Source: a virus. Taken from it: a DNA stretch of 30,493 bases. Under the pieces are notes generated by a model that was given only the letters and a program-made list of their open reading frames with translations, had not been told where the DNA came from and searched no databases. Made by a program: the position numbers and the translations under genes. Positions 1 to 9,800 of this stretch are shown here, in pieces; the stretch's first letter is position 1, and each line of letters begins with the position of its first letter. The stretch spans positions 1 to 30,493 of IMG/VR virus record IMGVR_UViG_3300030102_006226. The stretch is one strand, 5' to 3'.

Positions 1-1
1 C

Positions 2-109
2 CCAAACGTTCGTATTGGTAAACACGACGAGTACATCTCAACTCGAATCATCTATAAAGATGAAGAGATACTATACAATTATCCACCACAAGACAGAATC
101 TGGCAATGA
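2..109 (+). CDS. C-terminal end of an unidentified phage protein (5' truncated)
   Basis: An open frame enters from the left edge and runs 35 codons to a TGA at 107-109. Its end, ...YPPQDRIWQ, overlaps the ATG of the next gene as ATGA, the tight coupling seen elsewhere in this window. The visible tail is rich in charged and tyrosine residues and contains no motif I can assign. Its position just upstream of the 222-aa protein and the baseplate genes suggests another structural or late gene, but that is inference. The first base of the window is not part of a complete codon in this frame. Confidence 0.7.
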   Translation, partial: PNVRIGKHDEYISTRIIYKDEEILYNYPPQDRIWQ

Positions 110-774
110 GCACATTAATTACAAATCTACCTGCATATGATGTATGGGTAAGAAAAGAATACCTTACAGACCATAAGAGTGGTCACGGTGAGTTTGAAAA
201 GGGAGTATGGGTATCTGCAAAGAGTATGCCTGGTCGTGCTTTCTACTTTGAAACATATCTACCAGAATATGCAGCAATGTTTGATAAGTTACCGATATCT
301 GCTTTCTTATCTCGTCCAGTGACACCAGATCCAGATATGACTCTACATAACCTACAGTTCTGGAACTGTATGGATTACGGTGTAGTGGCAGTACAGAAGC
401 AGTTTATCGGTTCAATGCACTATGAGGTCTATACTCGTGACTATGGCACTCAAACTGGCACATATGTGTGTACTCTAGACAACTATCATGCTGATGTAGA
501 TGCGATTGACTACTCTACAAGTGAGATACCAGCTGAACATAAGTCACATAACATCATTGAATTAGATAACGGACAGTTTTGTCTCTACCCAAACAATAGA
601 ATGAGGATATATGACAATAGTATCACTCCTGAGACACCTAAGAATCCCGATTTTAAGGTATCAACCGTGTATTATCAGGTGGAAAACGGTCATGATCGTG
701 ATGGATTAGGTTCAGAAGAGAATTATTTCTGGAAAACTGCTAAAGAACGCAAAAATGACCCAGAATTGGGATAA
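106..774 (+). CDS. Conserved hypothetical protein of marine T4-like phages (222 aa)
   Basis: A 222-residue soluble protein starting MSTLITNLPAYDVWVR. It resembles, from memory, a conserved protein of T4-like cyanophages that sits close to the baseplate genes; no function is known to me. It is rich in Tyr, Trp and Asp and has no signal peptide or membrane segment. The start is fixed by the ATGA overlap with the preceding gene. Its base composition is clearly higher in G+C than everything downstream (26 of 60 bases in 301-360), and leucine codons include many CTA/CTC rather than the TTA that dominates later genes. This suggests different selection or a different recent history from the AT-rich block that begins at about 778. 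A structural role is possible from position only. Confidence 0.85.
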   Translation: MSTLITNLPAYDVWVRKEYLTDHKSGHGEFEKGVWVSAKSMPGRAFYFETYLPEYAAMFDKLPISAFLSRPVTPDPDMTLHNLQFWNCMDYGVVAVQKQFIGSMHYEVYTRDYGTQTGTYVCTLDNYHADVDAIDYSTSEIPAEHKSHNIIELDNGQFCLYPNNRMRIYDNSITPETPKNPDFKVSTVYYQVENGHDRDGLGSEENYFWKTAKERKNDPELG

Positions 775-777
775 TGT

Positions 778-790
778 AAAAAAAAAAAAA
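778..790 (+). repeat. A13 homopolymer at a composition boundary
   Basis: Thirteen consecutive A residues follow the stop codon (772-774) of the 222-aa gene and precede the oxygenase start at 797. The tract marks the change from moderate to low G+C. It lies in an intergenic position if the oxygenase starts at 797, but would be coding (Lys run) if the upstream ATG at 755 is used. Confidence 0.9.
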
Positions 791-796
791 TTTATT

Positions 797-1381
797 ATGA
801 CTTATAAAATTAATATACCCAAGCTTTTCCTTAATAAAGACTTTATAGGAGTATGGGATAATGTTTTAGATGATGATTTTTGCAATGAAATCATAAAAAT
901 TGTTGATGAATCAACTCAACTTCGTCATAGAACTCATACTTATGTTGTAGACTCACAAGTAGATATTGGAGCATTTAATCCTTTAATTTCTAATCATATC
1001 ATGTGTGCAGTAAGAGTTTGTTTACAACAATATCTTGATTGGTTTCCCTTTTTAAAAAATTTTAATTTTCATAGCACTACTTGTTTGTTACAAAAAACAA
1101 TGCCTACTGAGGGATATCATGGATGGCACTCTGAATCAAATAATATTGTCACTGCAAATAGAACGTTAGTTTGGTCTGTATATTTTAATAATTTAGAAGA
1201 AAGTGGTGAGACAGAATTTTTATATCAAAAACTAAAACTAAACCCAAAAGTAGGTAGAGTATTAATTTTTCCTGGTTCTTTTACTCATTTACATCGAGGT
1301 AATCCACCATATCAAGCAAAATATATTGCTACTGGTTGGTTAGCTAGTAATGATAGGGGTTCCTCGATCTGCCTCATTTAG
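797..1381 (+). CDS. 2-oxoglutarate/Fe(II)-dependent oxygenase (prolyl-4-hydroxylase-like)
   Basis: Predicted 194-aa dioxygenase with the double-stranded beta-helix signature. Numbered from the ATG at 797, an HxE pair lies at His111/Glu113 within YHGWHSE, a distal histidine (His164 or His166) lies in FPGSFTHLHRGNPP, and Lys175 in KYIATGW is a candidate 2-oxoglutarate carboxylate ligand. Enzymes of this family hydroxylate protein side chains or small molecules using Fe(II), O2 and 2-oxoglutarate; the substrate here cannot be read from sequence. Relatives with the FTHxHRGNPP motif are frequent in marine T4-like phages. An in-frame ATG at 755 would add 14 residues reading through the A13 tract and overlapping the upstream gene; I prefer 797 because the fold normally begins shortly before VWDNVLDDDFC. 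It is much more AT-rich than its upstream neighbour. Confidence 0.85.
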   Translation: MTYKINIPKLFLNKDFIGVWDNVLDDDFCNEIIKIVDESTQLRHRTHTYVVDSQVDIGAFNPLISNHIMCAVRVCLQQYLDWFPFLKNFNFHSTTCLLQKTMPTEGYHGWHSESNNIVTANRTLVWSVYFNNLEESGETEFLYQKLKLNPKVGRVLIFPGSFTHLHRGNPPYQAKYIATGWLASNDRGSSICLI

Positions 1382-1389
1382 TATAAATA
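1382..1389 (+). promoter_or_regulatory. T4-type late promoter TATAAATA
   Basis: An exact match to the T4 late promoter -10 element, recognised in T4 by the gp55 sigma factor with the gp33 co-activator and sliding clamp. It starts directly after the oxygenase stop codon and ends 19 bases before the ATG at 1409. It would drive the 43-aa gene and the following gp25-gp6-gp7 baseplate block. Confidence 0.75.
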
Positions 1390-1408
1390 AGTCATTATGG
1401 AGTAAAAA

Positions 1409-1540
1409 ATGGTAATCAAAGTTGATAAAGATGAAGAATTTATTAAAAATGGTCGAAAATTAATTAGTGAATACGAGGGTGAAGCTTATTTTGAAGAAAA
1501 AGAGGAAGAAAAACCTCAATTTTTAAAAGAGGATCAATAA
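1409..1540 (+). CDS. Small acidic hypothetical protein (43 aa)
   Basis: A 43-codon gene, MVIKVDKDEEFIKNG... ending ...FLKEDQ. It has the best ribosome binding site of the region: GGAG at 1399-1402, six bases before the ATG, downstream of an exact late promoter. The product is highly charged, with a Glu/Lys-rich middle (EEKEEEK), and has no hydrophobic segment. I do not recognise a family. The promoter, ribosome site and uninterrupted frame support a real gene. It may be a small scaffold or regulatory partner expressed with the baseplate wedge, but nothing in the sequence shows this directly. Confidence 0.65.
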   Translation: MVIKVDKDEEFIKNGRKLISEYEGEAYFEEKEEEKPQFLKEDQ

Positions 1541-1543
1541 ATA
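1536..1543 (+). promoter_or_regulatory. Possible weak late promoter AATAAATA
   Basis: A 7/8 match to TATAAATA overlapping the stop codon of the 43-aa gene and about 54 bases upstream of gp25. AT-rich background makes chance matches common, so support is limited to its intergenic position. Confidence 0.3.
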
Positions 1544-1547
1544 TACC

Positions 1548-1574
1548 TATATCTTAAAAACCCTTATAGATATA
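1548..1574 (+). other. AU-rich inverted repeat before gp25
   Basis: TATATCT (1548-1554) is the reverse complement of AGATATA (1568-1574), with a 13-base loop. In RNA it would form a weak hairpin in the 57-base leader before gp25. It has no G+C-rich stem and no T tract, so it does not look like an intrinsic terminator. An RNA-processing or translation role is speculative. Confidence 0.3.
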
Positions 1575-1597
1575 TTAGGAAAAATATATCAAAATGA

Positions 1598-1999
1598 ATG
1601 GCAGTTCAAATTTCTCGTGCATTTAAGGACATAAGTTTATCATTTACAAGGCATCCTGTTACAAATGATGTAACTGTGCTGAAAAATGAAGATGCAATTA
1701 AAAGGTCGGTGATTAATTTATGCCGAACACGTATAAATGAGAGATTTTTTAACGATTTATTAGGTACATCAATTGAAGATTCTTTGTTTGAGACGAATTT
1801 AAATGATATTGCATCATTTTTAGAAAGAGAAATCACTGTTTTACTTAAAAATTTTGAACCAAGGATAAATTTAACTAGTGTAATAGTTGATTCTTTAATT
1901 GATTCGCATGAATTACAGATAAGAATTGAGTATGAAATTACAGGATTACCATTTCCAACACAAAATATAGAATTTTTACTTCAACCGACTAGGATATAA
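1598..1999 (+). CDS. 25: Baseplate wedge subunit gp25
   Basis: 133 aa against 132 in T4. gp25 is the lysozyme-fold-like wedge component that lies at the base of the tail sheath and links the sheath to gp6 in the baseplate inner ring, a core shared with type VI secretion systems. The family's hallmark EPR motif is visible as FEPRINL at about residue 87, following the usual helical region. The gene joins gp6 through a TAATG overlap (stop 1997-1999, ATG 1999-2001), so translation is probably coupled. In T4, gene 25 is located away from gene 6; its placement directly before gp6 is the arrangement of the marine T4-like phages. The ribosome binding site is weak (AGGA about 17 bases upstream). Confidence 0.95.
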   Translation: MAVQISRAFKDISLSFTRHPVTNDVTVLKNEDAIKRSVINLCRTRINERFFNDLLGTSIEDSLFETNLNDIASFLEREITVLLKNFEPRINLTSVIVDSLIDSHELQIRIEYEITGLPFPTQNIEFLLQPTRI

Positions 2000-3882
2000 T
2001 GACATTTTCACAGTTTACAAACCTAGATTTTAATACTTTAAGGGCTCAAATCAAAAATTATTTGAGATCAAACTCAAATTTTTCTGATTTTGACTTTGAA
2101 GGTTCTAATTTTTCAATTTTAATTGATACTTTAGCATATAATTCTTACATAACTTCGTATAATACGAATATGGCTGTCAATGAGGCATTCATTGATAGTG
2201 CAACTTTACGTGAAAATGTAATATCTTTAGCAAGAAATATTGGATATGTACCAAGATCTAAAAAATCTGCTGTTGCAAACATAAGTTTTTCAGTAAATGC
2301 ACCATCTAGAGCAAATGTGGTTAAGTTAAATAAAGGTTTAGTTGCTTTAGGATCAATAGAAGGTGGAAATTATGTTTTTTCAATACCAGATGATATTTCA
2401 GTAACTCCAAATAGTTCAGGAATTGCAAATTTTTCAAATATTTCCATATATGAAGGTAATTATCTAACAAAAACGTTTAGAGTAGACGATTCTCAAACAA
2501 ATCAAAGGTTTATTTTACCAAATGCAAACATTGATACCTCTTCTATTCGTGTTGAAGTTGAAGAAAGTGGTTCATCTTTAGTATATAATGCTTACACAAA
2601 CATTTTTGATGTTAACTCTGAGTCAAGATTGTTTTTATTCCAAGAAATTGATGATGAAAGATACCAAATTATGTTTGGTGATAATATTTTAGGAAGAAAA
2701 CCAGCAAATGGAGCTATAATTAGAGTAAGTTATATTGTTACAAACGGGATAGAGGGAAATAATGCCTCTAACTTTACATTTTCAGGTAATTTAACTTACA
2801 TTTTAGGTGGATCTGATGCATCTATAACAAGTGGTATATCGATTATAACGACCATACAGAAGTCCGAAAATGGAGATTCGATAGAATCTATAGATAACGT
2901 AAAATACCTTGCTCCAAGGGTCTATGCGTCTCAATATAGAGCAGTTACACCTAATGATTATAAGAGTTTAATACCTTTTCTATATCCAAATATTGATTCG
3001 GTAAGTGCTTATGGTGGAGAAGAACTAGATCCACCTGAATTTGGAAAAGTATTCATTACAGTTAAACCAAAAAATGGTGAGGTTCTCTCTGAAGTAGTTA
3101 AGGATTCAATTAAAAATGATTTAAAGAAATATACAGTAGCTGGGATTAAACAAGAATTTCTTGATTTAAAATACTTGTATGTTGAATTTGATTCAACTGT
3201 TTCATTTGATACTGGTTTTATTTCTGATAAATTAAATTTACAATCTAGAATACTGAATGCTATTGAAACTTATGCCAGATCATCAGATATTAATTCTTTT
3301 GGGGGTAGATTAAAATACAGTAAACTATTATCACAAATTGATCGTGTTGATGATGGTATAACATCTAACATAACAACTTTAGTGATGAGAAGAGATTTAA
3401 AACCTCTTTACAATCAAATTGCAACATATGAAATATGTTATGGGAATGTTTTTCATGCTGATTTAGAAGGATTTAATATTCGTTCTTCATCTTTCAAAAT
3501 TGATGGAGTAGACGGTGATATACATCTAACTGATTTTCCGAATGACGATCAGCAAACAGGAATAATTAAATTTTTTAATATCAATGGTAATGTGATTACT
3601 TTTGTTAATAATAATGCTGGAATTGTAGATTATAAAAGAGGTGAAATTAATTTATTCCCCATTAATATTACATCTACTTCTATTTCTGAAAAAATTGAAA
3701 TAGAAGTAACTCCAGAATCTAATGATATTGTCGCAAAAGAGAATCTTTATATTGTGCTAGATACTAAGGGAAATAGCAAACTTAATTTACTAGAGGATGT
3801 TCTTGTATCAGGTTCCAACATTTCTGGAACAAATTACATACCACCATCCAGTTTTATTAGTAATAAAAAATATACAAGATAA
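1999..3882 (+). CDS. 6: Baseplate wedge subunit gp6 (baseplate J-like)
   Basis: 627 aa, near the T4 gp6 length of about 660. gp6 dimers form the continuous inner ring of the baseplate, clamp onto gp25 and gp7, and rearrange when the baseplate switches from hexagon to star. The N-terminal region YDFEGS-like FDFEGSNFSILIDTLAYN (residues about 32-49), followed by AFIDSATLRENVISLARNIGYVPRS, closely parallels T4 gp6 (DYDFEGSRLNVLCDLLAYN ... NLRSSVVQAAQDNGYLP). The central segment with RAVTPNDYKSL and VFITVKPKNG matches the J-like core. The start is set by the TAATG overlap with gp25, and the stop is three bases before the next gene. Confidence 0.95.
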   Translation: MTFSQFTNLDFNTLRAQIKNYLRSNSNFSDFDFEGSNFSILIDTLAYNSYITSYNTNMAVNEAFIDSATLRENVISLARNIGYVPRSKKSAVANISFSVNAPSRANVVKLNKGLVALGSIEGGNYVFSIPDDISVTPNSSGIANFSNISIYEGNYLTKTFRVDDSQTNQRFILPNANIDTSSIRVEVEESGSSLVYNAYTNIFDVNSESRLFLFQEIDDERYQIMFGDNILGRKPANGAIIRVSYIVTNGIEGNNASNFTFSGNLTYILGGSDASITSGISIITTIQKSENGDSIESIDNVKYLAPRVYASQYRAVTPNDYKSLIPFLYPNIDSVSAYGGEELDPPEFGKVFITVKPKNGEVLSEVVKDSIKNDLKKYTVAGIKQEFLDLKYLYVEFDSTVSFDTGFISDKLNLQSRILNAIETYARSSDINSFGGRLKYSKLLSQIDRVDDGITSNITTLVMRRDLKPLYNQIATYEICYGNVFHADLEGFNIRSSSFKIDGVDGDIHLTDFPNDDQQTGIIKFFNINGNVITFVNNNAGIVDYKRGEINLFPINITSTSISEKIEIEVTPESNDIVAKENLYIVLDTKGNSKLNLLEDVLVSGSNISGTNYIPPSSFISNKKYTR

Positions 3883-3885
3883 AAG

Positions 3886-6800
3886 ATGCCTGATAAAAAA
3901 GTAAAAATTTCAAATATTCTTGGTAGTCAGATACCAGATTTCATACAAGCAGATAATCCACTTTTTAAGGAATTTCTAACGCAATACTATGAATCTGAAG
4001 AGCGTGAGTATGGAGCAACATACTTATCTGATAATATCCCATCTTTTAAAAAGATATCAACTGTATCAGACGTATCTTTAATTGAAAAACAAGTAACACC
4101 TGCACCAAATAGCACTTCACCTGAAAAACCAGTACTTTTGCAATCTTTAATATATGCGTATGATGATGAAATAACTGTAGATAGAGGTGAAGGATTTCCT
4201 GAAGCATATGGTCTTTTAAAAATTGACGATGAAATTATTACTTACACAGGAAAAAGGAAAAATTTAACAAATATTGCAATAGTTAACGGTGAGATTGATT
4301 TTGCATATGATAAAACTATAAGTGGAATAAGCACTACAAATATAAAAATTAACGACATTGTAAGTTTATATTCAGTTGAAGATAGAGAAAAAGGTAATAA
4401 CATCGCAATCATACCTGCAACAAGAGTTTCAAGCATTGGTACTGATACAATAACAGTTGATAGACCCATTTCTGGAATTTCAACTTCAGTCATAAATGAT
4501 CAGAATCCTGTGAGAGGTTCATTTTCTTTTACAAGGGAAAGTTTCACATTTACAGGATGTGTTCGTGGATTTAGTGGAATATCTGAGATTGAAACTGCTG
4601 GCAACCCTCAATTTTTAACATTTAGTGAAACCAATGCAAATTCACATGTTTCTAACTCATTAGTCACAAATTTAAGTTTTCTTTTTGTAACACAATTTTA
4701 TAAAAAATTCAAAAAACATTTTTTACCTGGTTTAGAAGGGAAAAATTTTAAATATGGATTAAATGTAGAAAATATTTTATCGAGAGCAAGAGATTTTTAT
4801 AGTTCTAAGGGAACAGATACATCTCTACAAATTTTATTTCAGGTTTTATATGGTGAAGAAGTTGATATAATCAAACCATTTAATCAAACTTTCATGCCAT
4901 CTGATGCAGAGTGGGATGTAACTGATGATGTTATTGTAGAAAGTTTGACTGGAAATCCAATAAACTTAATTGGATTAAAAATATATCAAGATTCTTTTGT
5001 AAATCCAACAGCAAGTGGAGCTGTATCAAATGTTCAGGAAATTTATTTAAAAAATAAAAAATATTATAAGATTTCCTTTTCCAAAGGTACAATATCAAAC
5101 AAATTTAAAGTTTCAACAAAAACAAAAGTAGTTGGAACTTCACCAACCACTGAGGTCACAACAGTAGATTCAACATCTGGATTTTTAAATAATGGTAATT
5201 TTTATTATTTAAATTCAGATAATATCTATACATTAGCAACATATAAATCAAAATCAAATAATCAATTTTTTGGGTGTGTTGGTATCACAACTACATTATT
5301 AGAATCCGATCCAATTATTGATGGTAATTTTGTTTATGGGTATGAAAATAACGATTTGAGTAAGATATGTACAATGAGAATTACTGGATCAATCTCTCAA
5401 ATTTCTAGTAATTTTAATACTACAAAATATTTTGATATTGATGATAAAATAAGAGTTAAACACTTAGGCGAAAAAGTCTCTATCAATGATAGTAAATTTA
5501 ATACTTGGTTTTATAATAATCTATCTTATGTTGATGTACTTAATCATGACGGAAGTGAGACTTTTACTACTGAAGTAGACCATTTTCTTAAAAAAGGTGA
5601 TATTGTAGATATTATTTTAAAATCAAATGGATCAATAAAAGCTGAAAATGTAAAAGTTAAAAGTGTAGGTAAGTCAAATCAATTTAGTGTAGAAATTACA
5701 AGTGCACCAAATACATTTGGTGATTATCAAATAAGAAAAAAAGTAACTTTTATTGACAGTAGATTTGGTATTACTAATTTGATGGGTAATATTCAAAATA
5801 CATTTGTTGATAAAGATAAAAATACTTATGTTTCTTTTTCTGGTTATCCCTCTTTTGAAACTGATACAACTAATAGATCTAAACAATTCAATTCCTCAAT
5901 TGGAGTTAGCACTAATCAAGGTACTTTTAATATAGATAATCATAATTTTTTAAATGGTGAGGAGGTTTATCTTGAACTAGGAAAAGATTTAATATATTCA
6001 AGGGGATCTGGATTAATTGGTATTAACACTGGATTTTATTTTGTTAATGTTATTGACTCTAATAAAATTAAATTATCTTCAACGAGATCTAATTTATATT
6101 TAAATTTACTTGAGGAAGTTAGATATGTTGGTAGCAAAAATGATACTACAACTGGAATCAATACTATTTTTAAAGATGTAGTTCATACAATTACTCCTGC
6201 AGACATATACAAAAGAAAAGAATTAAAAAATCAAAATAATTTTAAAAGAATTTACAAAAATCCAATTATATCCACACAAAATGAAAATATAGTAGGTTCA
6301 GTAGGTGTTTCATTAAATGGAGTAGAATATCAATCTCCAATTTCAAAAGATTCTATAAGTTATGGACAATTAGATGAAATTGAAGTATTAAATTCTGGAG
6401 AGGGTTATGATATTATAAATCCCCCAAAACTACTCATAACTGATGCTTCTGGAAATGGATGTGATTCTTTTGGTAATTTTTCTGGAAATCTATCTGAAAT
6501 AGTATTAACTAATAAAGGATTTAATTTCACGAAAACACCTTCAGTAACAATATCTGGAGGAAATGGGTCTGGTGCTAGTTGTGAAGCTATAATGAAAGGA
6601 TTTACACACAGTAAGTTCTTTACTGATTTCGATATCAGTTTGTCCGCAAATACATTTAATGGTGAACATAGATTTTTAAATGGTGAGGAAGTTGTATATA
6701 CTACTACTGGAGATCCAATAGGTATTAAAACAAATACAAATGTTGGTTTTAATACTGATAAATTATCTTCGGATACTTCATATTTTATTTCTAAAAAATC

Positions 6801-9800
6801 TGATACATCATTTTCACTTACTGTAAATAAAAACGATGCCATTGCAGGCATAAACACGATATTCTTTATTAAAAATGGTTCAGGAACACATACTTTTCAA
6901 TCAAGAAATGTAAGAAAAATAATTGATAGAATAGTAATTACTAATTCTGGATCTTTATATTCAAACAAAAAAGTAGAAATTTTATCACAACAATATCCTA
7001 CTTTAAATCAAAAGGATTTATTTAAGACGTTTGTTGGTATAAACACATTTAATGATTATATATTTGCTAAAAATCATAATTTTAAAAATGGTGATAATAT
7101 TGTATATCAATGTACAGGAACTGTTATTTCTGGGTTATCTACATCTAAGGTTTACAAAGTAACTGTTATTAATAAAGACAAATTTAAGTTAAGTGATTCG
7201 GGAACACTATCAGAGATTACAAGCACTAATTATAATAGAAAAATATTTAGTAATTTCAATAGTGTTGGAGTTGGCACACATATATTCAAATATCCTGATA
7301 TCAAAGTTAATATTAGTAATGATGTTGCTATAGGTTTAACATCAGTCATACCAAATTATTATATAGCAACTGCAGATGCTGTCATAAAGGGTGGTTTAGA
7401 TAATATTTTTATTAAAAATGGTGGAGTAGGTTATGGCGTAACTGATATTATAAATTTCGAAAGAGAACCAAAAATATCTTTCCTAACTGGTAAAGATGCT
7501 GAATTAAATCCAATAATTATAGATGGAAAAATAAGCAATGTAATTATTTCTAATGAAGGTAGTGAATATACCACACCTCCAATTTTAGAGGTGGTTGGAG
7601 TAGGAACAATTACTGGATCATTTGCTAAACTAAAGGCTTTTGTTTCCGAAGGAAAAATAACTAATGTGCAGATTATCGAACAAGGATTTGGATATGATCC
7701 AAATAAAACCTTTATAACGATAACTCCAACTGGAAAAGATGCATTAGCTTTAGCAAAAATTCATGAATGGAATATAAATTTTGTGGAGAGATATAAAACA
7801 TTTTTAGATAATAATAATCAATTACTACAAATAAATTCTGAACTAGCAGTTAATGGTAATAAAGTTTGTTCTTTTTATCCCTCAACAGAGTTAAGAAATA
7901 GCATTGGTGATAATAATAATACAAGCAATCATTCAAAGATACTAGGATGGGCCTATGACGGAAATCCAATTTATGGGCCAATAACTAATGATCCAGTTGG
8001 TGTGGGATTAACTTTTGCTGAATCAAGTTATAGTATTTCTATAGTAAATGATTCTAACCTCAGACCCACAGGTTATCCTAATGGTTATTTTATTAATGAT
8101 TATGTTTATAACCAAATTGGTGATTTAGATGAGTTTAATGGCAAATTTACAAAAACACCAGATTATCCAAATGGTACATATGCATATTTTACAACTGTGA
8201 ATAAAAGTAGTTTTGAACCAACTTTTCCATACGTCACTATTAAACATCGTAATCATACAGATGAATTTAATTATAATTTATCAAATGATCAGTTGGATAG
8301 CACAATTAATAATGGACTATACAAAAGAAATGTCACACATTTGGGATCAAATGAAGTTCACAGAAATTATCCTTTACTATCAGATCCTATAGATTCTAAA
8401 GCTTTAATTAAAGTAAATGGTGTAAAGTCTTCTAATATAACAAAAGTATCAATTGATGAATCTGGAGAAGATTATAAAGTAAATGATAAATTAAATTTTA
8501 ATGATCCTACCATATCTTCTAATGTTAATCAAATTTTAGGTAAATCTATAATATCAGTTGGAACTACAAATACTATAGTTAATAATTTAAAATTTTCAAT
8601 ATTTGATGAAAAAGTAACTGGATTATCAACTATTCCACATGGATTGCTTGATGGAGATGTAATTAGTATTTCTGGTATATCATCAACAAAATATAAAAAT
8701 ATCGAAGGAGTAAAAATTATTGGTGTATCTACTGTAACTTCATCAATATCAACATCTATAGTAAATTCTCCTGCTGGTATTTCAACATTTGTAACTTTTT
8801 CTGATTCGACTATTAGTAGAAAATTTAAGGTTAATGATATAGTAAAAATTGGAACAGAAGAATTGTTAATTATCGATCATGATGACGTTAACAATAAACA
8901 TAGAGTAATAAGAGGTCATAATTCAACTACTCCAACTGCTCATGATTCAGGTTCAGTGGTATCTAGATTAGAAACAGAATTTACGTATACAATTGATAAA
9001 AAATTAGAAAATAAAAATATAGAATTTCCAAAAGTTCAATATTTTGAAGCTATAAAATCAGTAGGAATTGGAACTAGTTTTACTAACGTTATTGTTGGAA
9101 GAGTAGGAACTAATTCAGGTGTGGGAACAATTTTCAAATCAGTTCCACCAAAGGCAATATTTTTACCAAATCATAAATTTAAGAATGGTGATGAATTATC
9201 TCTTGTTTCTTTAGGGTCTACAATTTTAGCATCTCGTAACTTAGATCTATCCAACCCATTTAATTTAAGTTTATTTGATAAATTATTCTGTGTTAAATTA
9301 AATAATGATTTTATTGGATTATCAACAGAAAAGGTAGGATTTAATACAACTAGTGTATTTTTTAAGCAAATTATAACTGGTTCAACTGATAACGCTAAAT
9401 TGGAATTATTATTTGATAATGTAACTGGTGAAGCAAGAAGAGTAAATGGAAAAGTTATTGTTGCAAGTGCAACGACCACAGGAAAACAACATAATTTGAC
9501 TGTTGGTGATGAATTCAAACTTAATATAACAGCAAATAAATCTCAAACTTTTGATTTTAGATACAATGAAAGTCTTAGAAAATTAGTTGTGAATCCTGTT
9601 TCATTTACATCAACAGGAATTCAAACTGGAGCAAATTTATCAACAATCACAATTAATAATCATGATTTTGAAACTGGTGATATTATCGTATACAATTCAT
9701 CAACACCAGCTAATCCTTTAGTGGATAATGGAGTCTATCATGTCATAAAAGACTCATTAAACACTATTAGATTAGCAGAAAATTCATATGATTTATCCAC

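Noticed and set aside
755-796. Upstream in-frame ATG at 755 as the oxygenase start
   Set aside because: It would add a lysine run encoded by the A13 tract and overlap the upstream gene by 20 bases, with no ribosome site. The family fold starts shortly after the ATG at 797.
772-797. Programmed frameshift at A13 fusing the 222-aa protein with the oxygenase
   Set aside because: The 222-aa frame ends at 772-774, before the A tract, so slippage on the tract cannot join the two frames.
1541-1597. Intrinsic terminator before gp25
   Set aside because: The inverted repeat has only A-T-rich pairs and lacks a following T tract, and gp25 would need read-through from the promoter at 1382.
6405-6857. 150-codon open frame on the minus strand inside the giant gene
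   Set aside because: It lies wholly opposite a strongly supported coding region, has no ribosome site, and its translation is low-complexity antisense of the repeats.
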